A stretch of DNA of 24,667 bases, taken from WUQU01 sp038849025 (lineage in GTDB: Archaea > Thermoproteota > Bathyarchaeia > Bathyarchaeales > Bathycorpusculaceae). The position numbers and the translations under genes were made by a program. This document shows, one piece after another, positions 7,870 to 14,993 of this stretch; position 1 is the first letter of the stretch, and every line of letters begins with the position of its first letter. The stretch covers positions 1-24,667 of the forward strand of contig JAWCNE010000023.1 of NCBI GenBank assembly GCA_038849025.1, written 5' to 3'. The notes beneath the pieces are model-generated. The model saw only the letters and a program-made list of their open reading frames with translations. It ran no database searches and had not been told where the DNA came from.

Positions 7870-8466
7870 GTGAAATCCATGTCTGAAGAAGGTGAAGAGA
7901 TAAAAAAGCTCCTGGCGTTTAAGAAAAAACTTGAAAAAAGAGTTGAGAAGCTTCAATCTGAACTAAAAGAAATGCAGTCAATATTAGAAACAGTTAACTC
8001 TATTCTTCTGTTGAAAGGATTTAAACGTGCAGAACTCATTAAAAGACCACCAACCCAAGAGCCTTTACCGCCAAAAGAAGAGTTAGCCATTCCACCATCA
8101 GAGGAATTTAAAGAAATAATCCCTTTAAACACCGTCACTGGAGAACCGCTTGCAAAAATTTATGTTGGAGAAAACTCCCTAAAAGTGGTTCTAGACGAAA
8201 GTAAAGCGTTTAACATTAACACGCCCCCCTTCAACCAGTTCCTCGTGGAAAGGGTTTTGGCTAAAATGCAGGAAAAAGACAGCGAGCTAGCTGGAGCTGG
8301 AAAGCTGAAACCTGAAGAAATTTTTTCCTACAACATTGTTAGGGAAGGCGACTTAATCCGTGAAATCCTTGTCAAAAACTTTGATGCAGAACGTTTAAAA
8401 GAGCTTAAATCCAGCATACGGTGGACTTTAGAGAAAATGTATGAAAAGATGAAATCCCAGAGTTGA
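7870..8466 (+). CDS. coiled-coil protein with C-terminal alpha/beta domain, unknown function
   Basis: The 198-residue product (or 195 from the in-frame ATG at 7879) begins with a strongly charged heptad-like coiled coil at about 5-55. A proline-rich hinge follows at about 63-80 (PPTQEPLPPKEE). The C-terminal domain (about 85-195) has paired strands such as AKIYVGENSLKVVLDE, then PFNQFLVERVLAKMQ and a final long helix. It has no signal or membrane segment. The architecture suggests a dimer or oligomer with an attached globular domain. It resembles conserved uncharacterised archaeal proteins, but I cannot name a family. Confidence 0.62.
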   Translation: MKSMSEEGEEIKKLLAFKKKLEKRVEKLQSELKEMQSILETVNSILLLKGFKRAELIKRPPTQEPLPPKEELAIPPSEEFKEIIPLNTVTGEPLAKIYVGENSLKVVLDESKAFNINTPPFNQFLVERVLAKMQEKDSELAGAGKLKPEEIFSYNIVREGDLIREILVKNFDAERLKELKSSIRWTLEKMYEKMKSQS

Positions 8467-8489
8467 AAGGGAACATTCTCGCATCATAT

Positions 8490-8624
8490 TTAAAAGCTGG
8501 AAAAGGCTTTCTTAAGCAGCTCAATCACCATTTCTAACTGCCCTGTATACAGGCCGACGGCGAGAAGGGAGACGCCTAAAAGAAGAAGCAAGGCGCCTAT
8601 AACTCTGCGTTCTGGAATTTCCAT
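8490..8624 (-). CDS. 44-residue single-pass membrane peptide
   Basis: This small gene has the product MEIPERRVIG followed by one strongly hydrophobic helix (about 8-27, ALLLLLGVSLLAVGLY), then a short amphipathic helix ending KKAFSSF. The ATG lies five bases after the stop of the thioredoxin gene. A GTG nine bases earlier is in frame and overlaps that stop as GTGA, so either start would be translationally coupled. The charge pattern (Arg before the helix) puts the N-terminus inside. Tight coupling to the thioredoxin gene is the main evidence that it is real. No family recognised. Confidence 0.55.
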   Translation of the reverse strand: MEIPERRVIGALLLLLGVSLLAVGLYTGQLEMVIELLKKAFSSF

Positions 8625-8629
8625 ATTTT

Positions 8630-9058
8630 TCACTTTAGATGCTTCTTGAGGCAAGCTTCAATCTGGCTTTTTGACACATAACCTATTATTCTGTCAACTT
8701 CTGCGCCGTTTTTCATTATTAAAAGTGTGGGTATACTGAAAACATGAAATCGTTCAGCAGTATCCGGATTTTCGTCCACGTTAAGTTTTCCAACCAAAAT
8801 TTTTCCAGCATATTCCTTTGCCAAATCTTCCACTATTGGCGCTATCATTCTGCAGGGCATGCACCATTCCGCCCAAAAATCCACTAAGACAAGCGGGTTT
8901 TTGCTAACGATATCCTTAAAGTTTGAATCTGTAACATGCACTACCCTCGCGTCCATTTTTCGCTTTTCCTCCAACCCTTTTAAGAGTTCTTTCATCTTCT
9001 TTTCTTTAATGCGCTCCAACTCTTTATCGTTTTCCAATAAAATCCTCCCTTGTTCCAA
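8630..9058 (-). CDS. thioredoxin with charged N-terminal helix
   Basis: This is a disulfide oxidoreductase. The active site is WCMPC at 65-69, and the cis-proline loop (SIPT) is at 108-111. Strands and helices around these give the full thioredoxin fold of about 105 residues from residue 37. The first 36 residues form a highly charged helix (DKELERIKEKKMKELL), a type of extension seen on other archaeal thioredoxins, so the long TTG start is preferred. An internal ATG at residue 35 region with ggagg upstream is an alternative. The gene starts directly after the TGA of the DUF1893-like gene (TGATTG). Methionine in CMPC instead of CGPC may tune its redox potential; partners are unknown. Confidence 0.92.
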   Translation of the reverse strand: MEQGRILLENDKELERIKEKKMKELLKGLEEKRKMDARVVHVTDSNFKDIVSKNPLVLVDFWAEWCMPCRMIAPIVEDLAKEYAGKILVGKLNVDENPDTAERFHVFSIPTLLIMKNGAEVDRIIGYVSKSQIEACLKKHLK

Positions 9059-9538
9059 TCATTTTTCACGTGCTTGCATAAAAGTCCTTTGTAAAGCCTT
9101 AAATTTTATGTAAGCTTCTTTAGGGTCTGAAATATTTATCGCAGCTTTTTCAAAGGGGCATGCCTCAACCTTGTTAGCGTCCAAAATTTTTTCAACAAGA
9201 ATGCCCCATTCAAAGGGTACTTTGTGCCTTTCAAAAACGGTTTTTGCCCCTTTGCTTAGGGTTGACGCGTAAACAGCTTTAATTCCAGCGTAGACGCATA
9301 GTAACGCTACGGCTTTTCCAACAACCTTATCCGCGGCGGATGCCCCTTTTAGGTTTTCGCCGAATTTTTCCAAAGCCTCTAAGAAGCCGGAAATTCCACG
9401 GTTTTTACTTTCGAAGATCACCTCTGAGTTTTTCACGATGGACAATGTCAAATTTTCGCTATGCAACCTTTTTTTAGCTATTTCCAAATCTTTCATTGAA
9501 GTTCCAACTGGATGAAATGCAAAAGAGTATTTATCCAT
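9059..9538 (-). CDS. DUF1893/TM1506-like protein
   Basis: The 159-residue protein resembles the DUF1893 (TM1506) family: an N-terminal segment DLEIAKKRLHSENLTLSIVKNSEVIFES, a helix with KVVGKAVALLCVYAGIKAVYA and a tail with AINISDPKEAYIKF. The family has a cytidine-deaminase-like fold but no demonstrated activity, and I see no clear zinc-binding HAE/PCxxC signature here; the only late cysteine is in EACPFEKA, a pattern typical of the family. ATG 9538 is the chosen start; ATG at residue 15 is possible. It heads the operon with thioredoxin and the small membrane peptide, hinting at a redox-linked role. Confidence 0.75.
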   Translation of the reverse strand: MDKYSFAFHPVGTSMKDLEIAKKRLHSENLTLSIVKNSEVIFESKNRGISGFLEALEKFGENLKGASAADKVVGKAVALLCVYAGIKAVYASTLSKGAKTVFERHKVPFEWGILVEKILDANKVEACPFEKAAINISDPKEAYIKFKALQRTFMQAREK

Positions 9539-9590
9539 TATTGCACAAAGACTTTATGGCGAGTCAACCTAAATTCCAGTTGTGATACAT

Positions 9591-9998
9591 ATGGCTAAAA
9601 TAGTGAGGGTAAGCGTCACTTTTACGCCGCAGTTGTTAAAGGATTTTGATGAGGTTATTCAAAAAATGGGATATAGAAACCGTTCCAAAGCCGTTCAAGA
9701 TGCTGTTAGGCTTTTTATTTCAGAACGTAAGTGGCTTCAAGAAGAGAAGGGAATACAGGCTGGAGTTTTGATGCTGCTTTATGATCATGAAGTCAGGGGG
9801 TTGGAAGACTCCCTAACAGATGTGCAGCACCATTACGCTGGAATAATTTCCTCAACAATGCATATCCACCTAACAGAAAGAGACTGCCTAGAAGCCATAG
9901 CCATTAAAGGCGACGCTGCAGAAATTCGAAAGCTAAGCGACGAGTTATCATCCAAAAGAGGGGTGAAACTCCTCAAAACAATGATCGTTTCCCTCTAA
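9591..9998 (+). CDS. nikR: nickel-responsive regulator NikR
   Basis: This regulator represses nickel uptake genes when nickel is plentiful. The N-terminal ribbon-helix-helix is at about 3-45 (VRVSVTFTPQLLKDFDEVI, RSKAVQDAVR). The C-terminal ACT-like domain carries the metal site: His80, His91, His93 and Cys99, with exactly the spacing of the E. coli ligands (76, 87, 89, 95). The length of 135 residues is typical. I chose ATG 9591 over GTG 9582 because it gives the normal family start MAKIVRVSV. It is divergent from the DUF1893 gene with a short gap. The peptide/nickel-type transporter 3.5 kb upstream is one possible target. Confidence 0.93.
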   Translation: MAKIVRVSVTFTPQLLKDFDEVIQKMGYRNRSKAVQDAVRLFISERKWLQEEKGIQAGVLMLLYDHEVRGLEDSLTDVQHHYAGIISSTMHIHLTERDCLEAIAIKGDAAEIRKLSDELSSKRGVKLLKTMIVSL

Positions 9999-10193
9999 CC
10001 CTCTTTTTCAATTTTTAACCTTACCCCTCGCCGACTACATTATTTCTTCAAAGGCTATTACAAAAGAAACTTGGCTTACAATGTTAAGGGAAAATATCCA
10101 TTTAGACGGTGTGAATGAAGTTGCATGGATTAGAGTTAGATTGTGACGGTGGACTAATTTTAGAGAAAAAGAGGGAGGTATAGCCGACTCGGT
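9999..10193. other. intergenic stretch with T-rich terminator-like runs
   Basis: The first 20 bases after nikR (ctctttttcaatttttaac) contain two T runs, typical of archaeal termination. The remainder holds only reading frames of about 20 codons and nothing convincing. Confidence 0.4.
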
Positions 10194-10379
10194 TTAGGAG
10201 GGCTTTGTTGCCAGCGCTGATGCCCCTACAATTATAACTAGTATACTGAGCGTAACCGTTATTGCATACAAGTATAAAGGATCAGCTTCTGGAAGGACAA
10301 AGCACCACAGCAAATTGATTATTACCAACAAGATCCCTAATGCAATTTCCGTCCATGCAAAAGTTTTTGTTGCGACCAT
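10194..10379 (-). CDS. two-helix small membrane protein
   Basis: The frame is longer, but the likely start is the ATG at 10379, which is preceded by a perfect ggaggt ribosome-binding site four bases away, with a TATA-like gcttaaaagt further upstream. The resulting 61-residue protein begins MVATKTFAWTE and has two membrane helices (about 8-28 and 35-55) separated by PEADPLYLY, a hairpin topology. No family recognised. It is downstream of nadA on the same strand but over 100 bases away with its own signals, so it is probably transcribed alone. Confidence 0.62.
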   Translation of the reverse strand: MVATKTFAWTEIALGILLVIINLLWCFVLPEADPLYLYAITVTLSILVIIVGASALATKPS

Positions 10380-10588
10380 ATTACCTCCAAAAGTTATTAT
10401 TAACTGTGACTCACTTTTAAGCTTTGTCATAGCGTGGACTTTAAGCGTAACTGTCATGGTGCATCTTCGAAACTTAGATGGCGCTCAAACATCGAGAACG
10501 CAGATGGATAAATAGAATTAGCTATTTTTGGACAAGTAATGGTTGAACCGACCTTAATCCGCAACCATCGTTTTAGATAAAGGCAGTT

Positions 10589-11512
10589 TCAGGGTTTAAA
10601 ATCTAATTTTAATTCAAACATCTTTTCTAAAGCCTTTCGGGCTTTGCTTGCTATGGGCTCTGAAACCGTGACTACGTGCCTTTCTTCTTTAAGAGCGGTG
10701 TAAATCCTTTCAATAGTGTTAAGCTTCATGTTCGGGCAGACGGCTCCCTCATAAGCTAGAAGGAACCTTTTTTCAGGATTCTCTTTTTTCAAACGGTGCA
10801 ATAAGCCTTCTTCGGTGGCTACGATAAAGGTTTTTGCTGTGCTTTCTTTGGCGTACCTGCACATTTGAGAAGTGCTTCCGATGAAATCGGCTATTTTCCG
10901 CATTTCCGCAGTGCATTCAGGGTGAACCATGGCAACGGCGTCTGGATACTGCGTCTTAAGGACTTGCACATCTTCGGGTTGGAAGAGCAGGTGGGTTGGG
11001 CAGAAACCGCGTTCGGGGATGGGAATAACTGTTTTGCCAGTTTTCTCTTGCACGTATTCGGCTAGGTTGTGGTCTGGTCCGAAAAGCACTGTTTCAGCGT
11101 TTAAAGAGTTTACCACTTCCACTGCGTTGGCGGATGTGCAGCATACATCGCAGTAAGCTTTAGCAGAAGCTAAAGTGTTAACGTATAGGACGAGGGGTAA
11201 AAGTGGATACTGGGTTCTCCACCTCTTTATTTCGTCGACGGTTAGCATCTGAGCCATGGGGCAGCGGGCGCCAGCCGATGGCAGCAAAACCTTCTTGTCT
11301 GGGTTTAGAATGGCTGCGGACTCGGCCATGAAATCCACAGCTGCGAAGACGATGATTTCTGCGTCTTTTTCATCCATGGCTTTTCTGCTTAGCTCTATGC
11401 TGTCGCCAACGTAATCTGCGATGTCTTGAACTTCTGGTCTCTGATAGTTATGTGCTAGAATAACAGCCTTTTTCTCCCTTTTCAGCTTCAATATTTTGTC
11501 AGCAAGCGCCAT
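10589..11512 (-). CDS. nadA: quinolinate synthase
   Basis: NadA condenses iminoaspartate with dihydroxyacetone phosphate to quinolinate, the first committed intermediate of NAD synthesis. The three cysteine ligands of its oxygen-sensitive [4Fe-4S] cluster are in place: Cys84 (GARCPMA), Cys171 (RGFCPTH) and Cys259 (AVCPNM), close to the positions in the Pyrococcus and Thermotoga enzymes. Other conserved blocks are AHNYQRPEVQDIAD (20-33), CCTSANA (124-130), HPEC (197-200) and GSTSQM (212-217). The length of 307 residues is normal for the archaeal type. No nadB, aspartate dehydrogenase or nadC gene is adjacent, so its partners must lie elsewhere. Confidence 0.97.
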   Translation of the reverse strand: MALADKILKLKREKKAVILAHNYQRPEVQDIADYVGDSIELSRKAMDEKDAEIIVFAAVDFMAESAAILNPDKKVLLPSAGARCPMAQMLTVDEIKRWRTQYPLLPLVLYVNTLASAKAYCDVCCTSANAVEVVNSLNAETVLFGPDHNLAEYVQEKTGKTVIPIPERGFCPTHLLFQPEDVQVLKTQYPDAVAMVHPECTAEMRKIADFIGSTSQMCRYAKESTAKTFIVATEEGLLHRLKKENPEKRFLLAYEGAVCPNMKLNTIERIYTALKEERHVVTVSEPIASKARKALEKMFELKLDFKP

Positions 11513-11660
11513 TCGCTTTCGCCTTTTAATCTTCCACCGTTAATGGTTTTCAAAAGTGCACTGTGAGATATATGCCTTTACCAATTACCAAATTCCAAAT
11601 TATAGTTTAGTCATCAAATGAAAACTTAAATAGCTCAGTTTTTACTCCTTTACAGAAGCG
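11513..11660. promoter_or_regulatory. divergent promoter region of nadA and the glycosidase-like gene
   Basis: A TATA-like aacttaaata (11623-11632) lies about 33 bases before the right-hand TTG start, predicting a leader of only a few bases. For nadA, the complement of gagatatatgcc around 11571-11582 is a candidate about 60 bases upstream. No gene in between. Confidence 0.4.
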
Positions 11661-12575
11661 TTGTTGGTGAAAAGGTTGAAATTTGGAGTGTTCCTTTACC
11701 ATCCAGAGCCAGCTGAAGGCTTTGACTTAAACTTTTACCGTATAAAACCTGAGTCAGGCACCGTTGGAAAACCCACCCCCTACATGTATACGAATATTGC
11801 ATGTTTCGGGGATAATCAAACTGCTAAGAGGCATCCTGAATGGATTGCGGTTTCTAAGGATGGGCCTGCCAGCCGCGCTAATAAAAAGTATAATTTCCGC
11901 TGGGACATCCTTTGTATGACGAATCCTAAATTTGTGGAGGAAACTCTCAATTTTATTGAGGAAAATGCCCGTGTGTCGCCTGGAATAAGTTTAAGCAGTA
12001 TGCATTTTGCAGATTACGGCTTTTGCGTTTGCTCCAGATGCATGGAGTTGTGGCGTAAAAGCGGGTTAGATTGGATGGAATGGCGCGTCCAGACAGTGAC
12101 AGCCTTTGTAAAAGAGGCGAGGCGGCGCGTCGGAAGCAAGCCCTTGTTCATCAACATTTTGCCAGATCCTGTTCTTGGGAAAGAGAGATTTGGATACGAC
12201 TATGATGAACTTGCTAAATATGCAGACTTTTTCGTTGTTCCCCTTTTTTCCAGAAGCTATGTCACTCCATGGTATTTTGAAACCCTTGCAAGGGCCTTCA
12301 AGAGAATATTGAAAAAGCCTGTTTTCGTAAACCTCTACGTTTTTGGTCCAGGTGAAACTCCGGAAACGGTTCCGACGGTTAGGCAGCTCTTGACGGTTTC
12401 GTGTAGGGTGGAAAGGGCAGGGGTTGATGGCATTATATATTTGGCTGAAAACGCCCAAAAAATCAAGGATTTTCAAAGGGCAGCGGTGCAAAGCAAAGAT
12501 GTTTTGGAAGAGCTTGAAGGGTATGGCGGTGAAGAGGTTTTAAAACGCGTTGAAAAATGGGCATCGCTTTTCTGA
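11661..12575 (+). CDS. TIM-barrel glycoside-hydrolase-like protein
   Basis: The 304-residue cytosolic protein has the look of a (beta/alpha)8 barrel related to GHL10/DUF187-type glycosidases. The features are HPEWIAVSKDG (58-68), a strand with LCMTNPKFVEETL (84-96), then LSSMHFADYGFCVCSRC (111-127), where related enzymes carry a catalytic-face Asp and a cysteine cluster, and late strands PVFVNLYVFGPGE and VDGIIYLAENA. It has no signal peptide. The cysteines of CVCSRC may bind metal. Substrate is unknown and catalytic residues cannot be assigned safely. The start is TTG 11661 or one of the next two codons (TTG, GTG). It stands alone between nadA and the nucleotidyltransferase pair. Confidence 0.6.
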   Translation: MLVKRLKFGVFLYHPEPAEGFDLNFYRIKPESGTVGKPTPYMYTNIACFGDNQTAKRHPEWIAVSKDGPASRANKKYNFRWDILCMTNPKFVEETLNFIEENARVSPGISLSSMHFADYGFCVCSRCMELWRKSGLDWMEWRVQTVTAFVKEARRRVGSKPLFINILPDPVLGKERFGYDYDELAKYADFFVVPLFSRSYVTPWYFETLARAFKRILKKPVFVNLYVFGPGETPETVPTVRQLLTVSCRVERAGVDGIIYLAENAQKIKDFQRAAVQSKDVLEELEGYGGEEVLKRVEKWASLF

Positions 12576-12704
12576 AAATTTTCCCTCAAAATTGGCAGAG
12601 GCTTCTTTCATTGTTTGAGGCGTAGCTTCAACCATAAATTTTGGTGTTTAAGGGAATGTTTCTTAAAGGGAAAAGGGGGCTAATATAGTTTAGTGGTGAG
12701 GGTT

Positions 12705-12905
12705 ATGTCTAGCTGGCTTAGGTTGAAGCCTGAGGAGAGGGTGAATTTAGCCATTAACATGAGTGACGTGTGTATTAGGGTTTGCGCTGAAGGCGTTAAG
12801 GCTCAGAATCCAGGCATAAGCGAGGAAGAGCTTATTGAGCGTGTAAGGGAGCGCCTCATGTTTGAAAAACGCCTTAGGAGAAGCTTAAAAGTTGGAGAAT
12901 TTTGA
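12705..12905 (+). CDS. small helical partner of nucleotidyltransferase (antitoxin-like)
   Basis: The 66-residue protein begins MSSWLRLKPEERVNLAINMSD and continues with a helical segment rich in Arg and Glu (SEEELIERVRERLMFEKRL). ATG 12705 is preferred over GTG 12693 because gtgaggg lies just before it and the product then starts like other proteins of this kind, which have LxPEERL..A..MSD near the N-terminus. Such proteins are commonly paired with a small nucleotidyltransferase. The next gene starts 14 bases before this one ends. A role as antitoxin is inferred from size and coupling. Confidence 0.6.
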   Translation: MSSWLRLKPEERVNLAINMSDVCIRVCAEGVKAQNPGISEEELIERVRERLMFEKRLRRSLKVGEF

Positions 12906-13446
12906 AAGTCTTGTGAAGCGGGTTGTTGAAAGCTTTAACGTTTTTGGGTTGGATTACATGTTTACTGGCGCTTTGGCTGTTAGCTATTATGGTAGGGCGC
13001 GCACCACTGTGGATGTTGATGTTGTTGTTGCCGTTGTTGGAAGCGAGTGGCGGGGCAAGCTTGTTTCCGCTTTGAGGCAGGCTGGTTTAATCGTGGAAGA
13101 GAAGAAAATTGATGATGCTTTAAAATCAGGTTATGAGGTGGTCACGTTTAGGGACGCCAAGTCGCCTTTAACGGTGGACATAATTCTTTCCAGGGAGAAG
13201 CTTGCCAAAAAAAGCGGCGTGATTTTGGGTTTGCCAGCTTACTATCAAAAGCCAGAAGACTTAGTGCTGACTAAGCTGCGGATGATACGGGCAACTGTGC
13301 CGCGGGAAAGAGCCCAAAAAGACATGGAAGACGTAAAAGCCATTTTAAAGTTTACAAAGGTGGATTTGGAAGCGGTTAGGCGGAAAGCGGAAAAAGAAGG
13401 CACGCTTCAAATACTGGAAAACATAACGGCTGAAAACAAGGGTTAA
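12892..13446 (+). CDS. small nucleotidyltransferase (AbiEii/MNT-like), toxin-like
   Basis: The 184-residue protein has a polymerase-beta-type nucleotidyltransferase core: helix, then FTGALAVSYYGRARTTVDVDVVV at 24-46, with the glycine/small-residue and serine motif followed by metal-binding Asp41 and Asp43. A later strand LTVDIIL probably supplies the third acidic residue. PEDLVLTKLRM near 121-131 is typical of AbiEii-like and DUF6036-like proteins. The start is TTG, overlapping the upstream small gene by 14 bases, so the two are co-translated. This gene order fits a toxin-antitoxin or abortive-infection pair, though the target nucleic acid is unknown. Confidence 0.72.
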   Translation: MENFESLVKRVVESFNVFGLDYMFTGALAVSYYGRARTTVDVDVVVAVVGSEWRGKLVSALRQAGLIVEEKKIDDALKSGYEVVTFRDAKSPLTVDIILSREKLAKKSGVILGLPAYYQKPEDLVLTKLRMIRATVPRERAQKDMEDVKAILKFTKVDLEAVRRKAEKEGTLQILENITAENKG

Positions 13447-13456
13447 AGTTAACGGT

Positions 13457-13900
13457 TTAAACATAGGATCGTGTTTCACCTATCCATAGGGTTTGGCTTA
13501 AGTCCTTAAAGTGTTGGTCTCCTGTTATGAGTTTTGCGTTTAGGGTTTTCGCCGTCGCTAGTATTATGGCGTCGAAGAGGCTTGGCGTTTTTAGGTTTTC
13601 TTTTTTGGCTTTCTCTATTAGTTGAATGTAGCATTTGGTTGTTTCTATAGCTGTTTCCGTGTCTATGGGGGTTATTTCTGTGGTTTCTTCTATGGTTCTT
13701 AGGCGTTGCTGGATAGCGTTTTCTTTTGCTCCTTCACGCATGTATTTTCGGGCTATTTCCGCCAAAACAATGTCTGGGGTGTAGGCTTCCTCGGCCTTTT
13801 GGATAGCTTCTTTTGCTTTTTCGCCTTTGCCGCTGCCTATGAAGATTTCAACCCAAGCGTAGGAGTCAACAACCACAGCCGCCGCTGTTGGTGTTTTCAC
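13457..13900 (-). CDS. VapC-type PIN-domain ribonuclease toxin
   Basis: This is a predicted RNA-cleaving toxin. The four acidic residues of the PIN active site are visible: Asp12 (VVDSYAW), Glu48 (LAEIARKY), Asp110 (SLFDAIILATA) and Asp128 (LITGDQHF). The length of 147 residues is usual. The start is GTG 13900, supported by gaggagg seven bases upstream, and it overlaps the antitoxin gene by 35 bases. The pair forms one operon reading leftward. A decayed close relative of its 3' end lies at about 14994-15077. Confidence 0.85.
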   Translation of the reverse strand: MKTPTAAAVVVDSYAWVEIFIGSGKGEKAKEAIQKAEEAYTPDIVLAEIARKYMREGAKENAIQQRLRTIEETTEITPIDTETAIETTKCYIQLIEKAKKENLKTPSLFDAIILATAKTLNAKLITGDQHFKDLSQTLWIGETRSYV

Positions 13901-14093
13901 CGCGATCCTCCTCTGTGAAAGGCTTAATTTTGCCCTTGTCTACGCCGAAGGCTTCGCTGAGGCGTTGTCTGCGTTGTTGGGTGATGAAAAGTCTAATGGT
14001 TTCATCTAGGGTTTGGGCGCCGAGTTTTTTGCGTAGTTTTTCCAGCATTTTGAGCGTGTTTTTTGAAACCCTTATTGTTGTTGTCTCACTCAT
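13866..14093 (-). CDS. VapB-type ribbon-helix-helix antitoxin
   Basis: The 75-residue protein has an N-terminal DNA-binding ribbon-helix-helix (TTIRVSKNTLKMLEKLRKK, then LDETIRLFI). The C-terminal tail is flexible, positively charged and then acidic, and is likely to wrap the PIN toxin. Its last 35 bases carry the ribosome-binding site and start of vapC, so the two are coupled. The protein ends in an unusual SGGCGC, which comes from the overlap. Operator-like repeats lie directly upstream between TATA box and start codon, which fits autorepression. Confidence 0.82.
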   Translation of the reverse strand: MSETTTIRVSKNTLKMLEKLRKKLGAQTLDETIRLFITQQRRQRLSEAFGVDKGKIKPFTEEDRGENTNSGGCGC

Positions 14094-14105
14094 AACTTAT
14101 TCACA

Positions 14106-14142
14106 TATACATGTATACAAGTATACAAAGATATAAATATAC
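14106..14142 (-). promoter_or_regulatory. vapBC promoter with palindromic operator
   Basis: On the coding strand of vapBC a TATA-like tatatttatatc (about 14131-14142) is followed by two tandem copies of an eight-base repeat (gtatacaa on the given strand, 14113-14120 and 14121-14128) and the perfect twelve-base palindrome tatacatgtata (14106-14117). The antitoxin ATG follows at 14093. A dyad between TATA box and start codon is the classic place for an archaeal repressor, here presumably VapB itself. Confidence 0.5.
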
Positions 14143-14318
14143 CGCAAAGGAGCCTGCAAGGCTTGATAATATTGTGTTGTTGAGGGGCTTAGGGCTTCAT
14201 TTCGTGGCTTGGCCTCTATTTGAATAGCAAGTAGAGTAGTCAACGTCCTTGTCGCACCAAGCTTTCACTTTACCCTTTTTTATGCACCCCTATTCGTTTT
14301 GGATTTTTTCGGTTGGTT

Positions 14319-14705
14319 TTATATCCATTTTGTTTTGATTTCTTTTATGGCGGTTATGTGGGGGTCGTCTGTTATGCATAGTGCTTTTAGGGTTTGGGCT
14401 GTGGCGGCTATTATGCTGTCAGCCATCGCGATTCTATATTTGTGGCGTATTTCCGCCGATGTTTTTGCTATTTCTGTGTTTACTGGTATTGTTTTGAAGT
14501 CCTTTTCGAGGAGATTTGTCCTTAGCTCCGCAGTTTCACGTCCCTCTCTTTGTAGTGTTAAGGTGTAGATTTCGTGGATGGTAATTGTGGATATGTAGCG
14601 TTGTTTTGTTTTGCGTAGAGTTTCTTTAGTTTTCTGTAATGTTGCCTTATTGTCTGAGTAATAGTGTTCTATGAAGAAGCGAGTGTCGAAAACAGCCTTA
14701 GACAT
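14319..14705 (-). CDS. VapC-type PIN-domain ribonuclease toxin
   Basis: The 128-residue PIN protein has active-site acids Asp7 (VFDTRFF), Glu45 (TIHEIYTL), Asp96 (MADSIIAATAQ) and Asp113 or Asp114 (ITDDPH). It starts inside the end of the AbrB-type antitoxin gene with an eight-base overlap. It is clearly distinct from the other VapC at 13457 and shares only the general PIN pattern, so the two are not a recent duplication. Probable site-specific RNase held inactive by the preceding gene product. Confidence 0.85.
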   Translation of the reverse strand: MSKAVFDTRFFIEHYYSDNKATLQKTKETLRKTKQRYISTITIHEIYTLTLQREGRETAELRTNLLEKDFKTIPVNTEIAKTSAEIRHKYRIAMADSIIAATAQTLKALCITDDPHITAIKEIKTKWI

Positions 14706-14928
14706 CTTCCTCCCTTAACTTGTCCAGAAGGCGTTTCATTTCTTCTGGGGTTGCATGTTTTGCACCTGAACCAGCCAAGTCTATAGTGGATTTTTTAGGT
14801 TTGAAAAGAATGCCTTCCGATGTTTCGATTACTTGGAGGCGGGTTCCCTCTTCAATGTTGTATTTTTTGCGAAGCTCTGCAGGAATTGTGGTTTGTCCTT
14901 TCCGGGTTACTACAACTTCGGTTTCCAT
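14698..14928 (-). CDS. AbrB/SpoVT-type antitoxin
   Basis: The 76-residue protein has the swapped-hairpin AbrB fold at its N-terminus: VVVTRKGQTTIPAELRKKY, then IEEGTRLQVIET and a strand with GILFKP. The C-terminal half (about 45-76) is the toxin-binding tail, with a helix EEMKRLLDKLREED. It is coupled to the PIN toxin by an eight-base overlap. A TATA-like element (complement of acatattaaaagt near 14944-14956) lies about 20-25 bases upstream of the ATG. Confidence 0.87.
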   Translation of the reverse strand: METEVVVTRKGQTTIPAELRKKYNIEEGTRLQVIETSEGILFKPKKSTIDLAGSGAKHATPEEMKRLLDKLREEDV

Positions 14929-14993
14929 CTTTAATCAAGTAGTACATATTAAAAGTAGGACATATAAACCTACCTACCAGAAATTCAGGGGGT

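Noticed and set aside
10539..10568. Stem atggttg/caaccat downstream of nadA as terminator
   Set aside because: The loop of 16 bases is long and no T run follows on the nadA strand, so a terminator is not supported.
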